DNA of 64,000 bases from Hyphococcus luteus. Its GTDB lineage: Bacteria; Pseudomonadota; Alphaproteobacteria; Caulobacterales; Parvularculaceae. The notes under the pieces were generated by a model, which was not told the DNA's origin, searched no databases, and saw only the letters and a program-made list of their open reading frames with translations. The stretch lies in the NCBI RefSeq assembly GCF_002943565.1, contig NZ_PJCH01000017.1, positions 124,001 through 188,000 on the forward strand. The letters run 5' to 3'. This document shows, piece after piece, positions 20,685-29,160 of the stretch (position 1 is its first letter; each line of letters begins with the position of its first letter). The position numbers and the translations under genes are program-made.

Positions 20685-21770
20685 TTAATGCGCTTTCAAC
20701 GCGTTGTAATAGAGACCGCGCAGTTTCTTCACCACGCGCGCGGTTTTCGTGTTGACGTGGTTTTCGAAAATCTCTTCCGGATTGCGCCCGGAAATCGACC
20801 CGATAAAACTGTCTGAGAAGATGCTGTTGCTCGCTCCCCGGCCGGGAGCAATATCCCAGATAACAAGTCCCGCCGCATAATATGCGAGCAGCACGAAAAA
20901 AGCGGGCCCCATAGCCATATCTTTGCCCAGCCCCATGAACACGAATAGGCCGCAAGCGGCGAGAAGCAGCAGCCCTTTCACTGTGCGAAAAACGTTTGTG
21001 ATGTAAATCAGACTTGTCTGCACGACCCAGGACGCAGTCGTAACATAGCGGTCATAGACAGCGTATAAATCGAAAAGCCAGAGCGCCACGGACGTCCACT
21101 CTTCCGCCCTTTGCTCGCAGCCTTCCGCAGTGGGTTCGTCGTCGGACACGCGCTCTAGGGCGAAGCTGGCCTTATTGTTCAACAATTGCAGATTGCCGTT
21201 AAAAGTCCCGCCGAAATCGCCGGCCTTGGTTTTGATTTCACGGATTTGAGAATACCGGAATAACCCGACCACAAAAAAAGCGATGATCGGCGGCAGCCAG
21301 AACAAAATTGGGACGTGCGCAAACTGATTTGCCAGATTATCAGGCGACGCGCCCGCCCCGCTCCCGGGCTTCGCCGTCGCTATTTTTTGAAGCGCTAAAA
21401 ATCCATAAAAGACATAAATGCAGAAAAACAGCAGCGTGATCGCCCGCAGGCGCATCGCCGTGCGAACGACCTCTTTGCTCGTGCGGTCAGCCTCATCGAA
21501 AAACGGCTTCAATACGCCATGCAACAACCGCAAATCCGAGCGGACCTGTTTCGTGAAAGGTCTGACATAGATTTCGACTTCGCCGATTTTCCGGCTTTCG
21601 ATATGTTTTTTTGCGTGGGCGTATAAAACCTCGCGGTTTTTCGCTTCCACGACGGGAATATTCAACCGAACCGTCTCATCGGACTTGCGCGCGCCCTCGC
21701 CCGCTTCATCGTTTTCCTTTTTGAAATGGGCGGTCAGCAAACGCGAAAATAGGAAATCAGCCCCTCTCAT
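20685..21770 (-). CDS. Hypothetical membrane protein
   Basis: 361 residues from the ATG at 21770. A GTG at 21776, only 5 bp after AAGGAGG, is an alternative start. An N-terminal soluble part of about 110 residues (RLNIPVVEAKNREVLYAHAKKHIESRKIGEVEIYVRPF) is followed by four predicted membrane helices in two pairs (RAITLLFFCIYVFYGFLAL and ILFWLPPIIAFFVVGLF; then TVKGLLLLAACGLFVFMGL and AFFVLLAYYAAGLVIWDI) separated by about 90 polar residues. The tail is basic. I recognise no family. It lies in an AT-rich patch together with the secreted orphan downstream. Confidence 0.65.
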   Translation of the reverse strand: MRGADFLFSRLLTAHFKKENDEAGEGARKSDETVRLNIPVVEAKNREVLYAHAKKHIESRKIGEVEIYVRPFTKQVRSDLRLLHGVLKPFFDEADRTSKEVVRTAMRLRAITLLFFCIYVFYGFLALQKIATAKPGSGAGASPDNLANQFAHVPILFWLPPIIAFFVVGLFRYSQIREIKTKAGDFGGTFNGNLQLLNNKASFALERVSDDEPTAEGCEQRAEEWTSVALWLFDLYAVYDRYVTTASWVVQTSLIYITNVFRTVKGLLLLAACGLFVFMGLGKDMAMGPAFFVLLAYYAAGLVIWDIAPGRGASNSIFSDSFIGSISGRNPEEIFENHVNTKTARVVKKLRGLYYNALKAH

Positions 21771-22044
21771 CCCCACCGGGCCCTCCTTTTTCAAATAAAA
21801 CTAATGAACATAAATCATCTTTAAATATTTTTACTTATAATACCAATGCCGCATTCAGTATTTCTTGCTTTCTGAAATATTTATCCCCTAAAACAGATCC
21901 TCGACGCCCGCAGGGGGAGCCGGGGGCCGCCGGCCCGGCATGGCGAAGACAAGCCTTGCGGGGCCGGCGAGACCCCGCTTTCCACTTGCCCACTGCCCCC
22001 TGCCGCCGCTAGGACGGCGCAAGGTCAGGAGGAATGTCGCGGGC

Positions 22045-23052
22045 ATGAGCGAAGCGTACAAAAAAGCGGGCGTCGATATCGACGCGGGCGAGCGGCTGGT
22101 GGACGCCATCGGCCCCCTGGCCAGGGCGACGGCGCGGCCCGGCGCGGATGCGGCGCTCGGCGGGTTCGGCGGGCTGTTCGACCTGAAAGCCGCCGGCTTC
22201 AAGGACCCGATTCTGGTTTCGGGAACCGACGGCGTCGGCACCAAGCTGAAGATCGCTTTTGAGACAGGCCTTCACGACACGATCGGGTCCGATCTCGTCG
22301 CCATGTGCGTCAATGACGTCCTGGCGCAGGGCGCGGAGCCGCTTTTCTTTCTCGACTATTTCGCCACCGGCAAGCTCGACGAGGAGACCGCGGCGCGGGT
22401 CGTCGCCGGGATCGCGAAAGCCTGCGCCGAAGCGGGCTGCGCGCTGATCGGCGGCGAGACGGCGGAAATGCCCGGCATGTACGCGCCCGGCGAATACGAT
22501 CTCGCAGGGTTCTGCGTCGGCGCCGCGGAGCGCGCCCGGCTGCTGCCGCGCATCGTCAACGCCGGCGACGTGATGATCGGCCTCGCCTCTTCCGGCGCCC
22601 ATTCCAACGGCTATTCCCTGATCCGCAAGATCGCGGGCGAGGCTGGCGTCAAATATGACGCGCCGGCGCCCTTCGATAAGGCGAAAACGCTCGGCGAAGC
22701 GCTGATCGCGCCGACGCGGATTTACGTAAAGCCGGTCCTCGCCCTTCTCGACGACGAACGGGTTAAAGCCTTCGCGCACATCACCGGCGGCGGGCTCGCC
22801 GACAATACGCCGCGCGTCCTGCCGGAAGGGCTTGAGCCGCGTTATGACGACGACGCGCTCGCGCTGCCCCCGCTTTTTCAATGGCTGAAAGAAACGGGCG
22901 GTCTTTCGGACGCGGAAATGCGCAGAACGTTCAATTGCGGGATCGGCGGCGTCGTCGTCTGTTCCCCCGAAGCCGCCGACGCGGCCATGGAAAAGCTCGC
23001 CGCCTCGGGCGAAACGCCCCGTGTGATCGGCGACATCAAGGACGCCGCATAA
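22045..23052 (+). CDS. purM: Phosphoribosylformylglycinamidine cyclo-ligase (AIR synthetase)
   Basis: 335 residues, close to the usual 345. It makes aminoimidazole ribotide in purine synthesis. [19 protein letters not shown] at the N-terminus, [17 protein letters not shown], and [11 protein letters not shown] are diagnostic. The start at 22045 is chosen by homology; the open frame reaches 95 bases further upstream but without conserved sequence, and an ATG at 22034 is out of frame. Its stop overlaps the purN start by one base (TAATG), implying translational coupling. Confidence 0.96.
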   Translation: MSEAYKKAGVDIDAGERLVDAIGPLARATARPGADAALGGFGGLFDLKAAGFKDPILVSGTDGVGTKLKIAFETGLHDTIGSDLVAMCVNDVLAQGAEPLFFLDYFATGKLDEETAARVVAGIAKACAEAGCALIGGETAEMPGMYAPGEYDLAGFCVGAAERARLLPRIVNAGDVMIGLASSGAHSNGYSLIRKIAGEAGVKYDAPAPFDKAKTLGEALIAPTRIYVKPVLALLDDERVKAFAHITGGGLADNTPRVLPEGLEPRYDDDALALPPLFQWLKETGGLSDAEMRRTFNCGIGGVVVCSPEAADAAMEKLAASGETPRVIGDIKDAA

Positions 23053-23705
23053 TGGCGAAAGCGCGCATAGCCGTTCTCATCTCCGGACGGGGCACCAATC
23101 TGCAGGCGCTGATCGACGCCTGCGCCGACCCCGATTATCCGGGCGAAATTGCGCTCGTCGTTTCCAACAAACCGAAAGCGCAAGGGCTGGAGCGCGCCGG
23201 CGACGCGGGGATCAAGCGCGAGGTCGTCAATCACAAGGACTTCGAAACCCGCGAAGACTTCGAGGCGGCGCTCAACGACGCCCTGAAAACCTCGAAAGTC
23301 GATTATGTCTGTCTCGCCGGCTTCATGCGCGTCCTGACCAACGGCTTCGCCAGCGACTGGCGCGGGCGCCTGCTCAACATCCACCCCTCGCTCCTGCCCT
23401 CATTCGAAGGCCTGCATGTGCATGAACGGATGATCGAAGCGGGCGTCAAAATCGCCGGCTGCACGGTTCATTTCGTTTCGGCGGAGGTCGACAACGGGCC
23501 GATCATCGGACAGGCCGCGGTGCCGGTCCTGCCGGGCGACGACGCGGACAGTCTCGCCGCTCGCATCCTCGAACAGGAACACCGGCTCTACCCCGCCTGT
23601 CTCAGACTTCTCATTGAAGGCAAGGCGCGGCTTACCGGCGGCGCCGTCACCTATGACAAAAACGTCAAGGGCGACGGCGCGCTGATCGTTCCGTCCGTTT
23701 CGTAA
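23052..23705 (+). CDS. purN: Phosphoribosylglycinamide formyltransferase
   Basis: 217 residues, normal length. It transfers a formyl group from 10-formyltetrahydrofolate to GAR in purine synthesis. The N-terminal ISGRGTNLQALIDAC, LAGFMRVL, and NIHPSLLPSFEGLHVHERMIEAGVKIAGCTVHFV with the catalytic Asn/His are all present, as is the later Asp in VDNGPII. purM-purN order is conserved in alphaproteobacteria. It faces the DUF1499 gene, whose stop is 10 bp away. Confidence 0.96.
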   Translation: MAKARIAVLISGRGTNLQALIDACADPDYPGEIALVVSNKPKAQGLERAGDAGIKREVVNHKDFETREDFEAALNDALKTSKVDYVCLAGFMRVLTNGFASDWRGRLLNIHPSLLPSFEGLHVHERMIEAGVKIAGCTVHFVSAEVDNGPIIGQAAVPVLPGDDADSLAARILEQEHRLYPACLRLLIEGKARLTGGAVTYDKNVKGDGALIVPSVS

Positions 23706-23715
23706 CGCCTGTTTT

Positions 23716-24510
23716 TTACGACGGCGTCGCCGCTTCGAGCTTTTCGAAAAATTCCCGCACGCGCTTGGCGTTGGCGCCGAGATCGGAAAGGCCGACGCGC
23801 GATTTCGAGCGCACGTCGACGCGGGTCATGGAGCCTTCCGGCGTCAGGCGCACGACGAAATCGTCGATGAAACCGAACCATGGCGATTTGTAGGTCGCTT
23901 CAAGCAGCCAGCCCTCATCGGTCAGGGTTTCGTCGATCATGGTCATGTTCATGTCTTTGAGGATCACCCGCGCGATTTCCGCGGTTTCGTCGAGCCCTGC
24001 ATTGACGGTTTGCGGCTCGATGTCGGGAAACGCCTCTTTCTGCCATTCCTCTACGGACTTGCCCGTATCGAGAACGAGCTCGTCGCCGAGATAGTCCGGC
24101 GGATTGAAGCCTTCGCCCGCGCGCGCCGGCGCGCCGGCGATAATCGGCGGCGGATTGTCGAAATCGGTGGTGATGTCGTGAATGAAGGGATTGGCCTCCA
24201 CATCCGCTTTCATCTGCACCGGGACCATGCCGAGCGCGCCTGCGGCGACCGCCGCAAGGACGGCGAAAGCGCCGGTCCCGCGCGCGCCCATGAAAAAGCT
24301 GACGACGCCTGTCAGCGCGGCCAGCACAGCCGCTGTAAAAATCGGAGAAAAGCCCACTGGCCCCAGCTCAACCGGCGCAGACACCTTGCGGATCAATGTG
24401 AGCCCGTCGCCCCATGACCACCAGCCTATTTGCGAGCCCGGTCCGGCCGCCGCGATCGCAACCGCGCAAGCCAGCGCCGCCAGCGCAAAAAGCGTCGTCA
24501 AAATTCGCAT
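23716..24510 (-). CDS. DUF1499 domain-containing membrane protein
   Basis: 264 residues. Three hydrophobic segments lie in the first 100 residues (MRILTTLFALAALACAVAIAA, SPIFTAAVLAALTGVVSFFMG, TGAFAVLAAVAAGALGMVP). A soluble DUF1499 domain follows (NPFIHDITTDFDNPPPI to the C-terminal VDVRSKSRVGLSDLGANAKRVREFF). Function of the family is unknown. It is alone on the minus strand between purN and a repeat-rich gap. Confidence 0.82.
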   Translation of the reverse strand: MRILTTLFALAALACAVAIAAAGPGSQIGWWSWGDGLTLIRKVSAPVELGPVGFSPIFTAAVLAALTGVVSFFMGARGTGAFAVLAAVAAGALGMVPVQMKADVEANPFIHDITTDFDNPPPIIAGAPARAGEGFNPPDYLGDELVLDTGKSVEEWQKEAFPDIEPQTVNAGLDETAEIARVILKDMNMTMIDETLTDEGWLLEATYKSPWFGFIDDFVVRLTPEGSMTRVDVRSKSRVGLSDLGANAKRVREFFEKLEAATPS

Positions 24511-24811
24511 TGATCAACCCCTCAATACTTACAGCCCCGCCGGACCATAGCCCAAGCGCGGCCGTAATGCACGAGGCGCAAAGGCGGTAGTGTCTCAGTT
24601 TGCCTTCGTCCTTCGAGACGCAAGCCTTCCGGCTTGCTCCTCAGGATGAAGGAGCGGGGCTGTCTCGAAGGATGAAGGCAAACTGAGACACTGCCCACAA
24701 GGCCCGCCCAATGCTTTCAGTTTCAAGTTTCCGCGACCGCGATTGCCTGTTCCGCACCCTTCCTCTAGCGTTTTCCGCGCTTGAATGCGCCGATAGAGGG
24801 AGTGCGAAACC
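24511..24811. other. Intergenic region with palindromic repeat
   Basis: 301 bp between the divergent DUF1499 gene and the dienelactone hydrolase gene. Its main content is the repeat at 24589-24692. The remaining stretch upstream of 24812 carries a GAGGGAG ribosome-binding site and presumably the promoter, of which no clear boxes were seen. Confidence 0.6.
24589..24692. repeat. Palindromic repeat, GTGTCTCAGTTTGCC family, copy 1
   Basis: The ends AGTGTCTCAGTTTGCCTTC (24589) and GAAGGCAAACTGAGACACT (to 24692) are perfect inverted copies. The inner part pairs too (TCCTTCGAGAC / GTCTCGAAGGA), and a loop contains GCAAGC..GCTTGC-type sequence. The element would fold into one long hairpin. A second copy is at 26125-26250. 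Confidence 0.85.
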
Positions 24812-25690
24812 ATGTGCGACGAGCGGACGGAAGCAGAGAACGAAGCCTTTTTCAAAAACAAAGGCGCGCTTTCCCGGCGCCATTTCAATGCGATCGCCGC
24901 CGGCGCGGGCGCTGCAATAATTCTTCCCGCACCTGCGAACGCCATGGCGGTGAGCGAGGCCGACGTCACGGTTTCAACGCCCGACGGCGAGGCCGACGCC
25001 TATTTCGTTCATCCCGCGTCGGGCAAACATCCGGCCGTCATCATCTGGCCGGACATTATGGGCATTCGTCCCGCTTTCCGGCAGATGGGCAAACGCCTCG
25101 CCCAGTCCGGTTATTCCGTACTCGTTGTAAATCCCTATTACCGCATGGTGAAAGGCAATGTAATCGAAAAAGGCGAAAGCTTCGCCGATCCGGAAGTGCG
25201 TGAGCGTCTGATGCCTTACGCGCGGTCGCTGTCGCCGGAGACGCAAGTCACCGACACCAAGGCTTTTGTAAAATTTCTCGACAGCCAGGACGCGGTGGAC
25301 ACAAAACGCAAAATGGGCGTCACCGGCTATTGCATGACCGGCTCCTTCGCCATGCGCGGTGCGGCGGCGGTTCCAGACCGGATCGGCGCGGTCGGCTCCT
25401 TCCATGGCGGCGGCCTTGTCACGGACGATGCGACGAGCCCGCATCTGCTGATCCCGCAAATGAAAGCGCGCTCGCTCATCGCCATCGCCGAAAATGACGA
25501 CGAACACGATCCGGAAGCGAAGACGAAGCTGCGCGAAGCCTATGATGCGGCGGGCCTTGCCGCCAAAATCGAGGTTTATGAGGGCGCGATGCATGGCTGG
25601 TGCCCGCCGGATTCGCGCGTTTACAATCACGATCAGGCCGAACACGCCTGGTCGCACCTCCTCACGCTGCTCGCCGACGCCCTCGCGTGA
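24812..25690 (+). CDS. Dienelactone hydrolase family protein, probable Tat export
   Basis: 292 residues. The N-terminus has a twin-arginine pattern (LSRRHFNAIAAGAGAAIILPAPANAMA, about 20-46), so export in folded form is likely. The alpha/beta hydrolase domain has the nucleophile C174 in GYCMTG, acidic residues D229/D230 in AENDDEHDP and the catalytic H261 in GAMHGW, the Cys-Asp-His triad of dienelactone hydrolases. The true substrate is unknown; many relatives are not involved in chloroaromatic breakdown. The gene lies between two palindromic repeats with a small PHA-type gene. Confidence 0.83.
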   Translation: MCDERTEAENEAFFKNKGALSRRHFNAIAAGAGAAIILPAPANAMAVSEADVTVSTPDGEADAYFVHPASGKHPAVIIWPDIMGIRPAFRQMGKRLAQSGYSVLVVNPYYRMVKGNVIEKGESFADPEVRERLMPYARSLSPETQVTDTKAFVKFLDSQDAVDTKRKMGVTGYCMTGSFAMRGAAAVPDRIGAVGSFHGGGLVTDDATSPHLLIPQMKARSLIAIAENDDEHDPEAKTKLREAYDAAGLAAKIEVYEGAMHGWCPPDSRVYNHDQAEHAWSHLLTLLADALA

Positions 25691-25774
25691 CGCGCCGCGC
25701 GTCCCTCCATGGCGGTTGAACTGGGGCCCGCCAAGGCTCATCTAAAGCCTTCAGCGAGCAAAGGAGCCCCGCCC

Positions 25775-26092
25775 ATGGCCCGGCCGGTCACCGTCACGAT
25801 TTCCCACGACCTCGGCAAGGAAGAGGCGAAAACGCGCGTGCGCGAAGGTTTCGACAAGCTCAAAAACGCCATGACCGGCGGCATGATGTTCAAATTTTCC
25901 GAGGAATGGACAAGCGAGGACACGCTTTCCTTCACCGCGAAAGGGCTCGGCCAGGAGATCGCCGGAACCATCGACATCTTCCCGGAGCATGTGCGCATCA
26001 TCGCGACCCTGCCCGGCCTGCTCGCCTCCCTCGCCGAAACCGTGGCCGGCAAGGTCGAGAAAGAAGGCAAGCTCCTCCTCGAGCATAAATAG
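25775..26092 (+). CDS. Polyhydroxyalkanoic acid system (PHA_gran_rgn) family protein
   Basis: 105 residues beginning MARPVTVTISHDLGKEEAKTRVREGFDKLK, the signature of the small PHA-granule-associated family, and continuing with an IDIFPEHVRIIATLPGLLASLAE segment. The start at 25775 follows AAAGGAG with good spacing; an upstream GTG-type start is not conserved. Members occur near PHA genes in other bacteria, but no PHA gene is in this window, so the link is only by family. It follows the dienelactone hydrolase by 84 bp. Confidence 0.75.
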   Translation: MARPVTVTISHDLGKEEAKTRVREGFDKLKNAMTGGMMFKFSEEWTSEDTLSFTAKGLGQEIAGTIDIFPEHVRIIATLPGLLASLAETVAGKVEKEGKLLLEHK

Positions 26093-26124
26093 CCCCCTTC
26101 ACGTCCCCCCAGGCAAGCGGCGGT

Positions 26125-26250
26125 CGTGTCTCAGTTTGCCTTCGTCCTTCGAGACAGCCCCGCCTCTTCATCCTGAGGAGTAAGCCGCAGGCTTACGTCT
26201 CGAAGGACGGAGGGGCGGGGCCCCTCAGGACGAAGGCAAACTGAGACACG
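26125..26250. repeat. Palindromic repeat, GTGTCTCAGTTTGCC family, copy 2
   Basis: The ends CGTGTCTCAGTTTGCCTTCG (26125) and CGAAGGCAAACTGAGACACG (to 26250) are exact inverted copies. The interior resembles copy 1 (CCTTCGAGAC, CATCCTGAGGA, GTCTCGAAGGA), with an extra GTAAGCC..GGCTTAC loop. The two copies bracket a 1.4-kb block with two genes. Confidence 0.85.
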
Positions 26251-26327
26251 ATCCAAGCGGCGCCATAACGACCGTTCGGCGCCGATTTTCACGATTCCCC
26301 TCTTGAAAATCATCTCCCGCTGGGTTC

Positions 26328-26341
26328 TGTTAGCGATAACA
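26328..26341. promoter_or_regulatory. LacI-type operator candidate upstream of the GH3 gene
   Basis: TGTTAGCGATAACA is a near-perfect dyad with the central CG typical of LacI/GalR-family operators, placed 47 bp before the GH3 start. Carbohydrate genes in proteobacteria are often under such repressors. No LacI-type gene is in the window, so the regulator would be elsewhere. Confidence 0.45.
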
Positions 26342-26387
26342 ATAACCGGACAAACAAAACACCGCCGGGCCAGGGAGGACAAACTGC

Positions 26388-29063
26388 ATGACCAATCTCA
26401 CGAGATCCGTGTGTCTGGCGCTGACGGCGCTGGCCGGGACCTGCGCCGCATCATCCGCATGTGCGCAGGGTGGGGGCCAGGATGACGGCGAAGCTTATCT
26501 CGACGCGTCGCTTTCCGCCGAAGAGCGCGCCGCCGATCTCGTCTCGCACATGACGCTCGAGGAAAAAGCCTGGCAGACGGGCAACGCAGCGCCGGCGATC
26601 CCGCGTCTCGATATCCCCGCCTATGACTGGTGGAACGAAGGCCTTCACGGCGTCGCGCGCGCCGGCTTCGCCACCGTATTCCCGCAGGCGATCGGCCTCG
26701 CCGCCACCTGGGACCGCGAGACGATCGCCGAGATGGGCGAGATCATCCGCGTCGAGTTCCGCGCCAAGCGCCTGCAGGCGCTCGCCGATGGGAGCGCTTC
26801 GGAACGCTATCACGGCCTCACCGTCTGGTCGCCCAACATCAATATCTTCCGCGATCCGCGCTGGGGGCGCGGTCAGGAAACCTATGGCGAGGATCCTTAC
26901 CTCACCGGCGAAATCGCCATCGCGTTCATCAAGTCGCTGCAGGGCGACGATCCCGACCATCCCTGGGTGAACGCCACGGCGAAACATTACGCCGTCCACT
27001 CCGGCCCTGAATCCAACCGTCACCGCGAGGACATTCATCCCTCGCCTTACGATTTCGAAGACACCTACCTCCCCGCTTTCCGCGCGGCGGTGGTCGAAGG
27101 CGGCGTCGACGCCATCATGTGCGCCTATAACGCCGTCGACGGCGTGCCGGCCTGCGCCAGCGAAGAGCTGATGCAGACGATCCTGCGCGATCAATGGGAT
27201 TTCGACGGCTATGTGCTGTCGGATTGCGGCGGCGCGGCGAATGTCTATCGCGAGGACAGCCTCAATTACGTCGACACCGGCGAGGAAGCCGTCACGCTTT
27301 CGTTCAACGCCGGCATGGACCTCATCTGCGGCGATTTCCGCAATGAGTGGAGCATGGAGACCGAGCACATCATCGCCGCGGTCGAAAACGACATGCTGGA
27401 CGAAGCCGTCCTCGACCGGTCGCTGGAGCGCCTCTTCACGGCGCGCATCCGGCTCGGTCTCTTCGATGAACCGGATTACGATGACGATGTTCCTTATGCG
27501 GACGTCACGGCGGAAGACAACGACACGCCCGAACACCGCGCGAAATCCGTGACGGTCGCGGAAAAGTCCATGGTGCTGTTGAAGAATGACGGGCTGCTGC
27601 CGATCCGGGAGGCGCCGGACAAGATCGCCGTCATCGGGCCGAACGCCGACAGTCTCGACGCGCTGATCGGCAATTATTACGGCACGCCCTCGCATCCCGT
27701 CACCATTCTCGACGGCGTGCGCAAGCGCTTCGCGGATTCCGAAATCACCTATGTTCAGGGCACGGGGCTGATCGGCCCGGCTGAAACGCCGGTTCCGGAC
27801 GATGTCCTTTGCCTGGACAAGGCATGCGCGAAAAAAGGCCTCAAGGCCGAACATTTCGACAATGAAAACCTTCAGGGCGAACCGGTTTCCACCGGCGTCG
27901 AATCCAACGCGGCTTTTGAGTGGTTTAGCCCGGAACGACATACTTCCGTGCGCTGGACGGGCTATCTGAAGGCGCCGGAATCCGGCGAATACCGCTTCCG
28001 CTTTTCGAGCCAGAACGGCTATCGCGTCTTCGTCGACGGCAAGACCGTGATCGACGAGTGGGGCGTCGGCGACGCGCCGTCCATCGCATCCGGCGCGATC
28101 TCCCTCGAAGAAGGCGAGATCTACCCGATCCGAGTCGAGGGCTTTCAGCGCGGCCTCAGAGGCGAACAGAAACTCGTCTGGAGCCGGCCAAGCGACGCCA
28201 CCGGACCGGCTGTGGCGGCGGCGACCGACGCCGACCTCGTGATCTTCGTCGGCGGCCTGACCGCGCGCGTCGAGGGCGAGGAAATGCGGATTGAGACGGA
28301 AGGGTTCGCCGGCGGCGACCGCACCGCGATCGGCCTGCCCGCCCCGCAGCAGACCCTCCTCAAAGCGCTGCACGAAACCGGCAAGCCCGTCGTCTTCGTC
28401 CTGATGAACGGCTCGGCGGTCGCCGTGAACTGGGCCGACGAGAACATCCCCGCGATCATCGAAGCCTGGTATCCGGGCGGACAGGGCGGCGATGCGGTGG
28501 CGAACCTGATCGCCGGGGATTTCAGCCCGGCCGGGCGCCTGCCCGTCACGTTTTATCGCTCCGTCGATCAGCTTCCGGCCTTCACCGATTATTCCATGGA
28601 AGGACGCACCTACCGCTATTTCGACGGCGAGGTGCTTTATCCCTTCGGATACGGACTGAGCTATTCCAGCTTCGATTACGGCAAGCCGAAACTGTCGGCG
28701 AAAAAGATCGAAGGGAACGGCGAAGTCACCGTCTCAGTGGAGGTGACGAATACGGGCGACATGGACAGCGACGAAGTCGCGCAGCTTTATGTGACGCATA
28801 AAGGCGTCTCGCCCGCGCCGATCCGGGCGCTGCAGGGCTTCAAACGCATCCATCTCAAAAAAGGCGAAAGCAAAACCGTTTCTTTCACCCTGAAAGACCG
28901 CGCGCTTTCCGTCGTCGGCGAAGACGGCGCGCGGTTCGTACCGAAAGGCAAGGTCGAGATATGGGTCGGCGGCGGCCAGCCGGTCGGCCGGGACGGTCTC
29001 CCCACGCCGCCGGGCGGCAAGACGACTTTGCGCATAACCTCGTCAACCGACTTGCCCGATTGA
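26388..29063 (+). CDS. Glycoside hydrolase family 3 (beta-glucosidase/xylosidase type) with PA14 domain
   Basis: 891 residues, secreted (signal peptide ending ASSACA near residue 26). Order: GH3 N-terminal barrel (about 45-370) with the nucleophile D279 in YVLSDCGG; GH3 C-terminal alpha/beta domain (from about 395) interrupted by a PA14 carbohydrate-binding insert (about 485-605, LKAEHFDNENL to IDEWG); and a fibronectin type III-like domain (about 770-885). The arrangement is typical of xylan 1,4-beta-xylosidase or beta-glucosidase enzymes acting on plant or algal oligosaccharides. Exact specificity is not visible. A LacI-type operator lies upstream and a terminator downstream. Confidence 0.92.
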   Translation: MTNLTRSVCLALTALAGTCAASSACAQGGGQDDGEAYLDASLSAEERAADLVSHMTLEEKAWQTGNAAPAIPRLDIPAYDWWNEGLHGVARAGFATVFPQAIGLAATWDRETIAEMGEIIRVEFRAKRLQALADGSASERYHGLTVWSPNINIFRDPRWGRGQETYGEDPYLTGEIAIAFIKSLQGDDPDHPWVNATAKHYAVHSGPESNRHREDIHPSPYDFEDTYLPAFRAAVVEGGVDAIMCAYNAVDGVPACASEELMQTILRDQWDFDGYVLSDCGGAANVYREDSLNYVDTGEEAVTLSFNAGMDLICGDFRNEWSMETEHIIAAVENDMLDEAVLDRSLERLFTARIRLGLFDEPDYDDDVPYADVTAEDNDTPEHRAKSVTVAEKSMVLLKNDGLLPIREAPDKIAVIGPNADSLDALIGNYYGTPSHPVTILDGVRKRFADSEITYVQGTGLIGPAETPVPDDVLCLDKACAKKGLKAEHFDNENLQGEPVSTGVESNAAFEWFSPERHTSVRWTGYLKAPESGEYRFRFSSQNGYRVFVDGKTVIDEWGVGDAPSIASGAISLEEGEIYPIRVEGFQRGLRGEQKLVWSRPSDATGPAVAAATDADLVIFVGGLTARVEGEEMRIETEGFAGGDRTAIGLPAPQQTLLKALHETGKPVVFVLMNGSAVAVNWADENIPAIIEAWYPGGQGGDAVANLIAGDFSPAGRLPVTFYRSVDQLPAFTDYSMEGRTYRYFDGEVLYPFGYGLSYSSFDYGKPKLSAKKIEGNGEVTVSVEVTNTGDMDSDEVAQLYVTHKGVSPAPIRALQGFKRIHLKKGESKTVSFTLKDRALSVVGEDGARFVPKGKVEIWVGGGQPVGRDGLPTPPGGKTTLRITSSTDLPD

Positions 29064-29073
29064 CGAGGTTGAT

Positions 29074-29117
29074 GCGGCGGCGGGGCGGTGGCCTCCCCGC
29101 CGCCGCTTGGGTTTTTT
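29074..29117 (+). terminator. Rho-independent terminator after the GH3 gene
   Basis: The 12-bp perfect stem GCGGCGGCGGGG / CCCCGCCGCCGC is followed by TTGGGTTTTTT. It lies 10 bp after the GH3 stop and before the convergent M20 gene. Confidence 0.85.
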
Positions 29118-29160
29118 AAATCGCTGAACAACCGGCGCGAAGGCCCAAGCCATGCGCCGG

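Noticed and set aside
26451-28373. 640-codon minus-strand frame opposite the GH3 gene
   Set aside because: Antisense shadow of a strongly conserved enzyme gene with a proper start, operator and terminator on the plus strand.
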